Translations under genes and position numbers: made by a program | In this document: one piece after another, positions 25,942 to 39,776 of the stretch | Position numbering within the stretch: the first letter of the stretch is position 1 | How the letters are laid out: the number at the start of each line of letters is the position of its first letter | Notes under the pieces: model-generated | What the model was told of the DNA's origin: nothing | Seen by the model: the letters and a program-made list of their open reading frames with translations, nothing else | Databases searched by the model: none | Assembly (NCBI GenBank): GCA_914767715.1 | Contig: OU612065.1 | Coordinates: 6,882,001 to 6,946,000, forward strand | DNA: 64,000 nt | Origin: Membranipora membranacea | Taxonomy: Eukaryota > Bryozoa > Gymnolaemata > Cheilostomatida > Membraniporidae | Reading direction: 5' to 3'

Positions 25942-28900
25942 ATGGCATACAGCATAGAGTCAAATAGTGAGTCTCAAAAATCAATCAGCATTAGAAGGTT
26001 TCGCATCGGCAATCCACTAAAGAACTGGCATCGATCGGGTATGTATGTTGTTTTATCCGAATCACTGTTTGCGAGGTATCTGGATATGTTGGTATGTTAC
26101 TCGGATGTATATATCACTTGCATAGAATGGTTATTGTTGTTTCAACCTTGTCTAGACTGTCATTGATTCCGTTTTGTCTAATTGAGTAGGTTTCGAATTT
26201 CTTGCTGATGTATTACTCAGCAGTGCTGTTGGTTTTATTCATCAAAATCGCGATCAAAAGCATTGATTTACTGCCTTCTAAGAGATATATTCTAGTCAGG
26301 TATATGTATATAATATATACATACAGATCCATTCAACATAAGGGTGTTAGTATGCTAGCTCACCTGTAATTAAATAGGCTTAATTTGCAACAGTCTATGC
26401 TCAGTTGATGCAAGATATTTCATAGCTTTATAGCTTAAGCCTCGAGGGAGTTTCTTCACACTATCATAACTCAGAACAATCAGGCAGAGAGTAGTAAAGA
26501 CGAAAAGAGCGTAGGGTTTATCACTTCACCTCGACATATTAGATCAGTCAAAGCCTGACTGTATTCGGACGTTTTAGAGAGACACGCGTTCTCTTTCTGG
26601 ACTGACAAACTAAGAGATCTAAAGGATACTTAATCACTTCTTCATTGATATTTATGCTTTGAGCCACTTGAAGAATCTTACCTGAAATTGGAGAGAGTAA
26701 GTCTTGATTGGCAGCGATGGTTCCATATGAAGCTATGTTCTCTGGCTTTTCCGTAGTACTATGCTGGTTTATGTGCAGTTTTGCAGCTCCCTAGTTTCTG
26801 TAGTCGCGTTCACAAGTTTTCTCCTTGCTATGTGTCTTAAGTAGAGTGGCCGGGATCATGATAAAATAGTCAACATTGTTTCCAGTTTACAATTGGTGCA
26901 TTGACTATGTTTTCATCTAGTAAAAGTATTAGGAAGTGGAATGACCAGTGGTGTGCGAGATTAATCTTAACCGAATGGGAAGGAAGTCTGTCTAGAGTAT
27001 AGTGAAGTCCAAACTACATACAATATGTGGTTCATGTCCTGCAATATAAATTCTCAATTCAACGTCAAAATTCACATTCTGGATTTGGAAGAGGCTGGTA
27101 TCCAATTAAACACTGCCAAAATTGTTCTCCGATCATTCCTAGCAGCAATACAGGGACCTGCTATAGTGTAGGTGTCATCATCCACTTCTTCTCCGCGCAG
27201 TCTTACGCTAACTGTGGAGTTATATTATCACCTTCTAAAAGGGGAGGACAACTTACTTGCTTGGGTTGACCTCTGACCTAATATCTAAAAGTGAAAGCCA
27301 TTAATAGGACGCTTCTTGAGTACTCATGCGTTGTAATTGAGTTCGATAGAGTATAATATAGCGTGTAAGCAAGTCTCTAATTCAAACACTTAATAACCAC
27401 GGAGTGTAAAACAAATGCCTAAACGCTAAGTTAAAAGACCCAGATCGATACCAGAGTGATTAATTTGGATATAACAGATCGGAATATTTTGGCACTCATA
27501 ACAAAAGACAGCAAAGATGAAGACAAAAAGAGAGCTCACTTCCTCCTCAAGCTTACAGACTCTTCATAATTCGACAATAAACGCCCTTAAGGATAAATGT
27601 ATGGAACACATTTTATACCTCTACAAAATTATCGTACACAATTGAGAGGTTCAGAAAACGCTGAAAACTAGATGGCTTTTACTTTTACTTTTATTGTTTG
27701 ATTGTTTGATTGATAAATTTATGAATACTAAAGTGAGGCACTATACTGCCTACCTGATGTCAATTCTATTACAGTACAGATATGCATCGTAACATAATAC
27801 AGCTTCTGAAATAATTTTTGAATGCTTTTATATGTTTGAATTTTTACTTTATAGTGAGTACATCAAAGAAAGACCTCTCAAAGCGCCTGAGTATGACCAG
27901 CGAGATGAACAGTGAGTATACAATAAATGCACATATCACAAATATAGGTGTTTATTCATGGCCATACTCTGTTAGATAAAATACGGCTATCGTTGCATGG
28001 GCTGAGCTAGAGATATTTTATTAATCCACCCATATTATGGTAGGCAATAACCAACAACATTAAGTTCTGACAAGCCAGTGAACTCCATCCCGTCGTTGAT
28101 GGCCTTTGGTAGAGTATTTGTCAGACCAAGAACAACACAACAGCTGAAGCAGCATTTGTATTTGCATTACATAAATACCTCGGGGTTGGGGAGAGCATGG
28201 CTATTTAGTTTTTTTTATGGTATATCAGTGATAAACTATGTATCATTATAATATATTATGGAAAAGACTGGCAGCAGAGAATTGCTAGCGATCAGTCAGC
28301 GATGAGTCAGGATATGAAAGGAATCATGTTCTGCAGCACAATCCTCGGAGACCCTTTGAGCTATCCTCTTACATTCAATAATGTGGGAACATCGCAGCTT
28401 TATAACTTTATTGGGCAATATTATCAAACACGTATTCAGTAACCTGGCAGTTTACATGTTTTAATTAAATAAATTGACCCAAGTGAAACAGAGACCGTAG
28501 TAGCTTTCAACTATTAGGCCCTGGTTCCCAACACAGTTGTTGCAACTTGATGCGCTAATAAATGCTTACTTAATCAGCACTGAAATGGAGCACCATATCG
28601 AGACATAGCAGAAATGATATAACCAGGAGTCTCCTTGATGTAACTATATCCACATGAGCTATACCCCTGACTGATTGAAATTGGCCGACATATAAACACA
28701 GCATGTGATTTTAGTTGTACTATGAGGGAAGACTTGCATGATGTCATGTTAGTTTCCTTCAAAAGTCAAGAATATTATGGAAAGTATGATACACAATTGT
28801 TGCGGCGGAGTTATAAAATAAGGATCCCTAAACCAAGGAGTACTCTTTTACTCCTTGCCTAAACCCAAATAATGTGTGATTTTCATCAAAAATGTTATAG

Positions 28901-31900
28901 ATAGACTAAGTTAATGGACGCTCCCCATGATAACCTTATCAACCCACTCACAAGTTTGTCATGAAAATGTTTGAGAACATATTTCAATATGATATTATAA
29001 TAACTTATATAAAATTTATTATTTTCAGTTAACAACACATCTTCAGATATGACACAGTCTTGCAGTCAGATACCTCATGCCGTATCGATGCCTGCGCTGA
29101 CGTGTAACAACTGTCTACAGCAGCGCCATGAGTCAGATAAACTTCGGCTCGAGAACAACAACTTGAGGAGAGATCTGAAAAATTTGAAGCATGCCCTAGA
29201 GAACAGTCAGAAGTCTGAAAAAGCTCTGCGAGACAGGTGAGTTCTGAGTTTAACAGACCAATACTTGTGCTCTAGCAGAGAGGAAGCAAGATGTAATTGT
29301 ATATTTACCCATTCCCATTCATGCATATTTTTATTCCCAAATAATTGCTATCACTCAACTGGAAAGCTTTCCATGCAAACATTGCAACATCAACACCATC
29401 AGGTTTTGAATAGGAAGTTGGGCTGATCCCTCATGATGTGGGATATACTGAAATCATCTGGTACATTATCTTCTCTGAATCAAACCACAAACCTTAGCAG
29501 ATAACAATGGAACAGATAAATATGACAGCTAATCATGACCACTAACAGCTTTAAATGATATAAAAGCTACCATAGATGCTTTGTTATGCTGGTCAAGAAG
29601 CACTGCAAACGTTAATCCTCCAAATTTCATGTTGACAAGAAATGTGAATCACACCTATCCAGCAGTCAGATTTGATGAATGATCAGATAAAGATTGCGTC
29701 ACTGGAAATTATACCATAGTTTACAGTTAGTGCCATCTCCCTGGTGCCATGGAATAGCTACCAGTAAGTGGACACCTTCCGTACACCCACATCTCCAGCG
29801 CCATCTCTATGTAGCACTAGAAGTGGTATTCTCTGTTATAAATTATGAATATTTTCACTGGTTATCACCAAATATATCAAATCATCAATGATCCCATCAA
29901 CTTTATTTGGCGAAAATAGATAACAAACAGTGTTGAATATTCTGACGAATTTATCAGAGATACAAGTGTACCAGTAGCAGACAAAGTAGCAACATTATCT
30001 AATTAGGAGAATTAAGGCGATTAATTGGCATCTGGTCAGCATTAATTAAGTCATTGATAAGGATACACATAATTTACACTTCTTGAGTACAACCAATATA
30101 TGTCAAGAGGGATATCTGGAATCATAGAAAACAGCTACATTTCCCTGCAGCGATCAGCCTTCCTATAATGTTTGTCTTCATTTAAACACACAGTAAGTCC
30201 TATCCTAGCCTATCCTAGCTCAGTGATATAACCTCCATATTAGTCATCAAACACTCCAGTATCCCACATTATAATTTCGTAATAAGTAAATATTTGATGA
30301 ATAGTCCCTAATCTAAAATGAACTTACACATCTCTGATCTATGCATACATTACAAAAGATTTTGACCTTGTGGTAGCAGTCAAGTATTTTCTCTCACTTG
30401 CTTTGATGAATTTGAAGTACTCCAAAGCCTGTAATTTTGGATCCAGTTTGACCACTGCTATAGTACCATACATGTGTTGGGATTCGGTGTGTTTAGTAGG
30501 GATTATAAATGTGTACCAGTGATATCACCACTGAAATTGAGGTTAATGATATGTGTCTGATCACCCAACCAACTATTACCGTACACCAACCTTTCCATAC
30601 ATCCTACTGTTGTGGGCAATAATACGCTGGACATGTTATTCTAATATTTTATTTTACATTCCTCAGTGCCAGGTGGTACTTTATTTCTCCCCATTTTCAG
30701 AAGTCTTCTCTATTTCAGAAAATAAAATCTCTACATGTACAACCAAAAATGGCAAACCAGACAAGCTCAACTTTAAACCATTATTTTAATACAAAATATG
30801 GAATTTTTTCTGCATTTATATAACAGTTGGCTGATTTTCTTTCAGTCAGGTATGTGGATAAGCGCCAACATAGAATAATGTGTGAATCTACACAATACCA
30901 TTTTAGATTCTTAATATAAATTGGCCGATGTCATGAATCGCAATTGTGCAATGTGAACAGTCTATGTCTACGCCAAGTGATACATTTGAGCAGAAGGCTG
31001 TTCAACCTGACATTGTCTAATGGGTGTGATCTTTCACATCGTAATTCCAGTTAGTTCCAGAGTACAAGCTATTATTGTGAAATGGGTATCTACCATTACC
31101 AACACAAGGAAGGCAATCAAATGAAATACAGTTTCACTCACAATATAGCTTACAACCTTTAATTACGTTGGTATAAATTGTATATAAAACATATTATATA
31201 CCCACAAAAGCAATCAGAGCTTCTCATCAACCATTGTAAGTTTCTCTCAAACGTTACGCAATGAGGTTTTATTACCACTACCAGTTCTCTGTAACCATAA
31301 TTGAGACGACGACAGAATGACGGGAGAATACGATAGATATAAAAAGGGATAGAAAAACTACTCGGTATTTTTAAACATGTGTGATAGTGGTGCTGCCTTA
31401 AGCAATCAACTCTTGTTACCGTCTAACATAGTTTGACATGAGGAATGGCAGCTGAAGAATCGACTTACTCCAGTAAGAAAACCTATCAATATTATGTAGG
31501 TCTTGATGTAATAACACGAAAAGATTTTTACGTAAGCAAATAATACATTTTTAGACATTTAGGAATTAAGACTGCCATATATACTGTCCTTCAATAATTT
31601 CTACGTAAATAGGAGGAGTTATCTGTAGCGTACAAAGCTTTGCAAACTATAATAATATATGCACTGCCACAATTACACCCTTGCTGGCTTGCTGTGACAA
31701 ACATGAATCATGCTTTGTCTGGTGCCTAGTTGATGAGAAAACTTGGCTAAATACAAGGTTTGAATTGCCTTTGATTCACTGATCAGCCCCCTGGCCTCAC
31801 AGTAAATGCATTGTGTTGAGCTAATAGATCAGCAATTTTGATGAGCATAATCGATAGAGCATATTATGTATGTATCTGGGCTGATGGTCAATATAACTAT

Positions 31901-34897
31901 GAATTAAATTAAAACAAATAAATCAAAATATTGTTGATAAACCTGATGACAGTAGCGCACTGTTTTCTTTTGTGAATGAGTTTTGCTAAATTACTGAGCA
32001 TGGGAAGGTAACTCTGGTAAATAAAACTGTGAAGAGCAGCAGTCTGGAAACCCTGGCTTCACCAATACCATCCAATTATATACTATGACACATAGATATT
32101 GCCTGAGTATTATTCACAACAACATGATTGCACTCGAAAATGTCATATATAATTCTTTGGCCATTTTCTCTTCCCTATAAAGAAAAATTTACTGGTACAC
32201 ATTGCTGCTATTTCTCACCCCTTACAAGTCTATAATATTTGTGGTTTCGAAGTAAGAGACATAATATTTTGAGTAATAAGTAAACAATTTTTGATAAGGA
32301 CATCACACCATTAATAAGGGCATAAACCTATACCAATCTATTGCCAACAAGATTTAGTTTGTGATTAGTGGGTACGTAGGTGAATGTCTCATCAGATGTA
32401 CATGTTTTTATGGTGTGTAGGCTATAGGATACTAAGGGTCATTGATGGGTTTAATAACAAAGTCAGCACAGACACAATCGACAGCCGTCAAAGGGCATAA
32501 AACAACAATCTTGAGGTCAGCAGCAAAATGTGTGAAGTTGTCAAGTAAATGAGCAATCTTTGATATGAGTAGCTTTTGATGTTTTCTATTTTTTTCAAGT
32601 ACAACCAGCATTTTATTGGTTTACCGATCACACATAAAAGGACCACCAATGACGACTTGACACATTGTGGAATACACTAAAGACGACCCATCCCACCATC
32701 CATTAAAAGGTTTGAAATAGATTTATACTCATATATAATACCGGTTCTTTTATTTTGCAGGCTCGCCAGTGAGGCTCAAAAACAAATAAAACTGAGCGAG
32801 AAGTTTGAAGACGTGTCGTTGGGTAATAACAGACCGACAGCCCTAATACACCAGTACGGTGCTCTATACTCTCAGACTAGGCTCGATGCTCTCGACTCCC
32901 TAGATTCTCTCCCACAGCTTGCCGAACTGGAGAACCTTAAAAATAAACTCCTTTTCTCGGTTATTGTGGTAAGTGTAGATGTCAAATGAGGACTTGTCTG
33001 GCTGGATTCCCAATGTCCCTGGAATGAAGTATTGCATAATGATCTTTGTGTTATGGTAATCAGTACATTTTGCCCTCATCAAAACATTATTGGTATAGCC
33101 ATGTATGAGATGGTGGTTAGACTCTGTTTAGCATTTCCTCAGAAAGGGTTTGGCCATTAGTTCCACCTGATAAAGCATGAATGATTGTGTGTAGGCAATG
33201 GTGTGATCGGATTGTTAGGATTGTAGTTCCTGGCAGTAAACACCCTCAATAACAAACCATAGATAAATAACATAGTCATTGACACTAGTATTTGTTGTTT
33301 GGCCTATTTATAAATTTAGTCCTAAATGCACATAGATGGCCTGTTTGTAGATTATTAAGCCCTAAACATTGCGCTCCCTTCTGATGCTATATTGTGGTCG
33401 ATACCTTTCTGACAAAATTATTTTGATTATACGATGTGAGCTAAAATATTCATGATCTCAGAAATGAATATTTATCATACAACCCATTTATGATCAAATT
33501 TAAAATTCAATTTATCATCAATTTCTCCTGCTTGTAACACACCATGTTTCTTTTTGACAACAGCTGAGTTTCAGACAATGTCAGCAGAAGGGAAGTCAGC
33601 TTAGAGACAGGGTAATGTCTACTCTCGGCATTAGGAAGGATAGATCGCAGTCTCCTTCAACAGAGGTTCAGTCAGCAAGTAAAGCAGTGGAGACTTGTGT
33701 CAGTACCTACCTGAGACAAAGTGTCGAGTGGTACGACCTCAAACCCCTAACACAAGTAAGTTAGCTAGGATTCAAGGCTATATAGGTAGTGGGATCAGCG
33801 GCCTTGAGATGAAGATCTTAAAGATCAGATTCCTTACAAGAAAAAACACAGAAATTTGGTTTACAGAGGACTGATGATAATATAATATGGTATCACTGAT
33901 ACCAAAACTTGATGAATGTTTGAGGTCTGAAGGGAAGACTTTTACTAAGATCGAGAATGGCCCTCTGCACTTCCCGTGGTCACCGGTCATCTCATTTTGG
34001 CATCAACCATTTAATTCTGAGTTTGAATACATCAAGCTGTGTGTATTATCTAAGAGCACTATCGGTAGCTACAATGTCTATATAATGTGCTATGAATATA
34101 CATACAGCTATAAAAACACTGAGGACAATGTCTCTTTCATTGCTCAGCTGACACGATTAGATAGCTGCCGCGGCAGCAAACATCTGTAGTATTGTTATAT
34201 GATTCATGATAAGTATCAATGGCCCAATTAGAACAAATTTATACACTGAATAGAGTTATGCACACTGACGTTGGAAATCTTATGTTATTCGCCTACCACA
34301 TCCTCTATTGTAACTCGTCAGCTGTTTTGTAACTTCTCCCTGCAATCCAGCTCCCAGCTGGTCACTTGGCTGATATAGTCATGAGCAGATTACACCCATA
34401 ACATAACCTGATTACTTGTGTTATTGCTATTTTACAGCAATATAATGGCCACACCGGCATCATGACTCAGACATGAAAGCAACTTTTCAAACCACTTCTT
34501 TATGAGTAAGCAATTTCTTAATGTCAAGACATTAGATAGTTTTATGCTGATTATGGTGGCACCAGCAGAGTACTGGGTGCATTATAATTGAACTTTTTAT
34601 TTTTTCTTTCAGGAGATACAAACATCTATATATTCCACTCTATATGACTATCCATGCCTGAAACAGTGCAACAGGCTGAAGATCTATATAGAGGAGTGTG
34701 TGAAGATTGCATGGAAACTTTCTGTACAGAACCCTCCCTGCCATCTGGAATTTGATTGCCGAAAACTCTCTGAAACACGGCATGTTAGATTCCACAGCTC
34801 AAATGGTGACTCGGATCAAATCAAAAGCTATATCTGGCCAGCGTTATTGGATGCTAAGAATGGTATGTGCTTGTACAAAGGAGTTGTGCTCACATAA
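25942..34897 (+). CDS. SPATA18: SPATA18/MIEAP-like mitochondria-eating protein
   Basis: MIEAP works in mitochondrial quality control, binding cardiolipin and driving removal of damaged mitochondria. Exons 25942-26038, 27855-27911, 29029-29236, 32761-32968, 33564-33755 and 34613-34897 give 1047 nt, 348 residues, with all phases consistent. A Ser/Lys-rich N-terminus is followed by a coiled coil (about residues 75-135: SDKLRLENNNLRRDLKNLKH and on). The C-terminal MIEAP domain (about 155-348) includes YSQTRLDALDSL, a conserved helical region, and the signature IKSYIWPALLDAKNG followed by KGVVLT just before the TAA, close to the vertebrate WPAL...KGE motif. It is shorter than the human protein (about 540 residues), lacking much of the N-terminal half and the Ser/Arg-rich tail. 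Exon 1 was chosen because it ends in the phase exon 2 needs. Introns are long here (up to 3.5 kb) and hold no exon I can support. Confidence 0.82.
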
Positions 34898-36224
34898 ATT
34901 TAAATGAACAATCAAACATACAATTTTATTCATTATTTTGTTGTCGTTTTTTCTCTTGCCCAACAGTATGGACTTTATCATAGAAAATTTGCTATCAGTA
35001 ATATCTCATTTTGTAAGATACTATATTATTCATTGCTATTCATGTATTTATTACAAACTGATGTCAACCACTTTCACAACTGTAAAAGGAGTACGGAGTG
35101 TTACTAATGTATCTTGGATCATCAATAATATCATCACCAAGTCATATCATTCATTCAATACAGCATTATGTATTATCAGTCTTATAATAATCAATAACAA
35201 TACAGCATTATCCTGCTCTCTTTTTCTGGCAACCATTTCTGCATATGAATTAAATTTATGAGTCACATGTCACTTTCAGTTCAATTATTGGTCAAATCAG
35301 GAACCAAACTGATTAAATTATTCAAAATTTCAACAAAAAGTTTGATTAATTGTTTTGAAATACAATGAACTCATTCAGGATGTTTCCAGTTCAACAATAG
35401 TATAGTTTGAATATTTTGTCAAGTGACTTCCTGACGAAATAAGAGATTTTTTTACTCCGAATTTCACAAACATCTGCTAAAGATATCAATTTTGAATAAC
35501 AATGAGATGTTTACCAGTGATTCTAGTCTGGAGAAGTAAGCTTTATAATAGATATATCTAAAGCGTAGATAAGTGAGGCCTGATGTTCAGGACTTGCATT
35601 GGTTTTGCAATGCTGCGTCATTCGACTGATCACTTCATACATGACCGACCATCTGCCTTGTAAAATGATACCGCTTTGCAATCGCTTCGATAAACAGTTT
35701 TTCGCATCATAGCAAGCATATGAGACCACATTAAAAAACAAACAACACTTAGACATCTGACAGTGTACAATACAACAAGGTTCACTTCACTTATTAATTA
35801 CTGTCAACAACTGGTAATAGATTATGAACATTTACACTGTATTTGATATCTACTCCTTCTCTGTCCCCGTAGGTTAATGTGTGAATTTCTAGAGAGCCAC
35901 AGATATCATAACCATTAGCATATTATATATATGTTAGTCTGAGACCCCAGACTCTTGCCCACCATCATTTTGTGATGAAGTTATCACCACTCATATAAAG
36001 AACAGATAACTCACGGTACATTAAATGATGTATATTTACATTCTTTTATTGGGGCAATGCTTACCAGTATATGTGCGGCATCATTGGCCATAGCTATTAC
36101 ATATTTTGCTATTCAATCACTTTAAAGAATGTGAAACTTGGTAAAGGGACTGGGTAACAGGCTAAACATATAATTAAATCAAGATAGTGTGTCTCTGAGA
36201 CAAAGGGAACAAATATAACATATA
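34898..36224. other. Spacer between convergent SPATA18-like and RASL12-like genes
   Basis: Very AT-rich 3' flanks. The RASL12-like poly(A) signal (36045-36050, - strand) lies here. Imperfectly duplicated AATACAGCATTAT segments occur near 35157-35212. I see no further gene. Confidence 0.55.
36045..36050 (-). terminator. Poly(A) signal of the RASL12-like gene
   Basis: TTTATT on the + strand is AATAAA on the - strand, about 175 nt after the RASL12-like stop codon. Confidence 0.5.
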
Positions 36225-38455
36225 TCAAGTAAAGAATTTAAAGCCTTTGTTGAATATCTTGAAGGTACTACTAGATTTTTTGAGCAGCCGGGGACTAGTG
36301 GTTGAGGATTTCGGCGATCCTTTAGACCTGCGAGTCAGTGACTTAGGTAGACTACCAGTGGGTGAGAATGGTTCGTTGATTACAAGAGTAGAAACAGACG
36401 AGCAAAGTTCTCTGTCATGCTGGATTTCCTTTACCAAATTATGGAAAAGTGATTCTACAGTCTTTACTTTACCAGTGGCACAGCACTCTTGAAATAAAGT
36501 TCCAAAACTGTCAGCCATTTCTTGACCCTCATATAAATCCACCTGTCTATAAAAAAAACAAACAAATTGTAAGTTAAACCTTGACCTCTACCGTACCTGC
36601 AAATCTTTGCTGACTCTTATGAACAGAGTATCAAGTGTGATGGAGGTGGATGAGGTGCAAGTGCCAATGATAGCTGAGTTTCTAGCTCTGAACATGACCT
36701 TGTGTGGATAAGCTAATAGCTGTTTTGGCTTACTATGAGCTCAAAACAATGCAGCACCCTCTAGGATAGGAAATTTAAAAACAAAAAAGAAGGTTATAGT
36801 GACTACAAGGCTAGCTTACCTGTATCGATCAAGGTCTCTTTTGTTCCCTACCAGGATAATAGGCTGCACATCTATTGCTTTATTTCGACACTGAATATGG
36901 ATGTGTTTGAGATAGGCCTGAGCTTCGAGAAAACTAGATTTGCTGGTAGTACTGTAAACCACCATAAATCCATCTGCCCACTTGATATACTTATCCAGTT
37001 CTATACAACTCTGTTAAAGATATAATCAATGTTTTGGATGGATCCTGTTTGAGATCGGAGTTGTGTACTCTTGTAAATGAGCTCAAAATATTGTCGAAGG
37101 ATTTATTTGTCATGATGCGGTATCTTTTTTTATTTATAATTGACAACAATATGAATTACTGTCCATGCAGATGCATTGTAGTGTTTCTGGTGTAAGCTAT
37201 ATTCAAGGTAAGTTGGGGCTAACAGATATCAATAACTCCACTGAGAGCTTGCAAACAATGGCTATGCATAGGCTGCAACTGAATATGACTCAGGAAACTT
37301 CAGCTACGAATATAAATCAATTCTTATATTATGATGGATGCACATTATTGTGTTAGTGACACTAACCCCAGAGTGAGTGTAAGTATCCCATACTCTAATG
37401 ATGACCGGCTCAGTCCCTACCATATCCAGTTTGCTGTATTTACCATCAATGTAAGGATCATACTCCATTATAAACCTCTGCGTCAGATATTTCACTGTTA
37501 ACGCTTTATTGTGAAAAAAAGAGCATAAATAGCTATCATAACATGAGCAAATTGAAATGAAATGAATGATCGTGTTACTGCGTGTCTCAAATTTATCAGA
37601 GTTGTGGAGATGGGTACAGAAAAGTAGAAATCTCACTGCACCTATGGGTCACTATCCTGGCTGGGGATGTCAACCACAACGTATGACAATATTACAATGA
37701 AGCGAATCCTAAATCTTTACAATCATTATCCTTTAGTCTGATATCCATATTCACTATGGCACTGTGATGTGGAATATTTTGACTCTTTGTTGTAGTTTCA
37801 TCAATGGCAGCCATCCATAGGTGATGATTCAAACTATCACACAATGGCAACTTGTTGCCTATTGTGTGCAGCTGATGCCAGGGGAAATTATGCCAATTTT
37901 GAGTAATTGCTGTTTGTTACTATAACTTGATTACTATTGCGTGCTAAACTTTAGGCTAGTGAATTGAGAAAACCTAGTTTCAATTCCGCGGCCACTGAAC
38001 ATTTTGTGGAGATGTAGGGTGGATATCTAAAAATTTGTAGATAGACTCAATTCATGAGTGATGCTGTTTGCTGCGCCAGAAGGCTAGACACTGAAAACTT
38101 AAAAGAAGGGGCTAATCCCTGTATTATATATAAGCTACTACAAGTTTGTTTTGATATGAGGCAATATAAATACCGCTGACTTAGTGTTTGTGTATTCAAG
38201 ATAAATTTACACCTTGTGACATAAGGTTTTTCTCTTAGACGTCTCAACTTGTTTGAGCAGTACAATGCAAGTGTTGGTAGTTCCTTTGAAACATTATACT
38301 GAAAGTCATTGATATTATAAAAAGTCGGCACACCTCCGTCAGGATATGTATTGAAAACAGAATCTAAGGTAGCCGCCAAAACAATCTGACCAACACTCAC
38401 CAGATTTACCGACTCCAAGCCGTCCGAGCATCACAAGTCGGAATTTATCAGGCAT
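36225..38455 (-). CDS. RASL12: RASL12-like small GTPase
   Basis: Member of the Ras superfamily without a C-terminal lipid-anchor CaaX box. Exons 38401-38455, 37367-37503, 36820-37010 and 36225-36546 give 705 nt, 234 residues, all in phase. The G1 loop GRLGVGKSALTVKYLTQRF is intact (about residues 11-29), and G4 is NKRD. Switch I reads EYDPYIDGKY, without the usual Thr, and the G3 DxxG motif is replaced by WDTYTHSG. The order GKSALTVK, RFIMEYDP, KYIKWADGFMVVYS, RYRQV and a C-terminus ending FKIFNKGFKFF matches vertebrate RASL12, which has the same kind of degenerate switch II and ends in a KGFKIF tail. The second exon uses the acceptor at 37504-37505, the only one restoring GKSALT. Low intrinsic GTPase activity would be expected from the altered switches, by inference. 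Confidence 0.86.
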
Positions 38456-39776
38456 ACTGTGATATTTTGTATACTGTAGTGGATGATCTACATATTCCTG
38501 TTCAGTGATAGCGCCTTTGTGTGAATATATGATAGCAGTGTGTATATTAGTCCGTCAGAAAACCAGCGTGACTCCCAACCGTACTCTCAGTGACTTAAAA
38601 CGAAGAACGTAAATAAAATGGTAGAACACTGAGTAGCATATTTAAGCAAGCTGTCACATACAGCTTCTACATACAATTAGACGTAGAACAATCCAAGGTA
38701 GCATACAGCATCTCATCTAATAGTGCCACTCCACTTCAATTGAAGAAGCAGAGAAAATACTTGTGAATTGTGAAAGGTGCCGATTGGTAAGAAATGCTAG
38801 ATTAAGTGCGCCTGACGACGCAAGGCCTATGTTCAAGGATCGCGAACCTGCAATTAAATCAAGTTATTACGGAGAAATGATTGGTGACTATAAAATAATA
38901 TACTTGTTTAGCTCACCTCCTAGGCTGGAGATAATGCCCTTAAGATAAATGTGCAACTGATAGTGCTGTATACTTGATCTCTAATGCTTGAGGAGAATTG
39001 GTAGTGCGAAGCTTGTCTTTACTCCTATACAGCTAAGAACAAATCTATTTAAATATTGTATTTATTATAATATCAGGCAATGAGCGTAGCCTGATTCCGA
39101 CATTACACATAGCGTGCACAGAAACAGTTATTGAAAGCTGATTTTGACATTGGAATTATAGAGCTAAGCTTATGGCATGTGATTATAATTACCTGGGCAT
39201 ATTTACATAATAAAATCTTGAATCAACAATAAGGATCGTCTTCGATTGCCCTTCTCGCTTTTGTTATATTACTCAATATCGCTTTCCCCTCTTACAAGAA
39301 CCTAATGCTTATATGTAAAATAGCAAGTCCAAATGTAAGAACTTTTTTTTTTCATTTGTTGGTTTGAATCATCGTGATGACATATGTCACCTGTTGACTT
39401 GAAATTGCGTTCTGATATACAGTCAGACATACATAATGGTCCTCCAAAGGATATGGTATCACACTCAATAAAGTCAGAAAGACGAATATCAAACTACATA
39501 TAATACTCATAAACAGATTATATACATGTATACGATTTCCCTGTCTCTTTGTTGTCTCAAATCAACAAATTAATTAAAAAACTAAACAGGCAGAAAAGTT
39601 GTCGATTCAATGAAAGGTTGCTTGGTTGAAAACTTGCAATACCATAGCATATTGTATGCATTTAATCTTCTTTCTGACCAACTAAAGCCAAAGATGTGTG
39701 TATAGCTGCAGAAAAAATTTACATTACACAACTAGCGAATAACAAGTGGGAAGAAGTCCACAGTCTATTGGGAGGT
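38456..39776. other. Spacer between tandem RASL12-like and CWC25-like genes
   Basis: It carries the presumed RASL12-like promoter and the CWC25-like 3' UTR. ATTAAA on the - strand at 39661-39666, about 110 nt after the CWC25-like stop, is a possible poly(A) signal. A small palindrome, ATCAGGC...GCCTGAT, is near 39074-39094. No coding signal otherwise. Confidence 0.5.

Noticed and set aside
33887-34189. 100-codon + strand ORF in a SPATA18-like intron
   Set aside because: Including it would break the conserved MIEAP domain, and no suitable acceptor and donor bracket it in phase.
22935-34897. One fused gene joining the 284-residue protein to the SPATA18-like exons
   Set aside because: Splicing from 24127 to 27855 puts the next junction into a TAA. 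The exon at 25942-26038 instead gives a clean ATG and the required phase.
36247-36492. 81-codon + strand ORF
   Set aside because: Antisense to the last RASL12-like coding exon, whose C-terminus matches the family.
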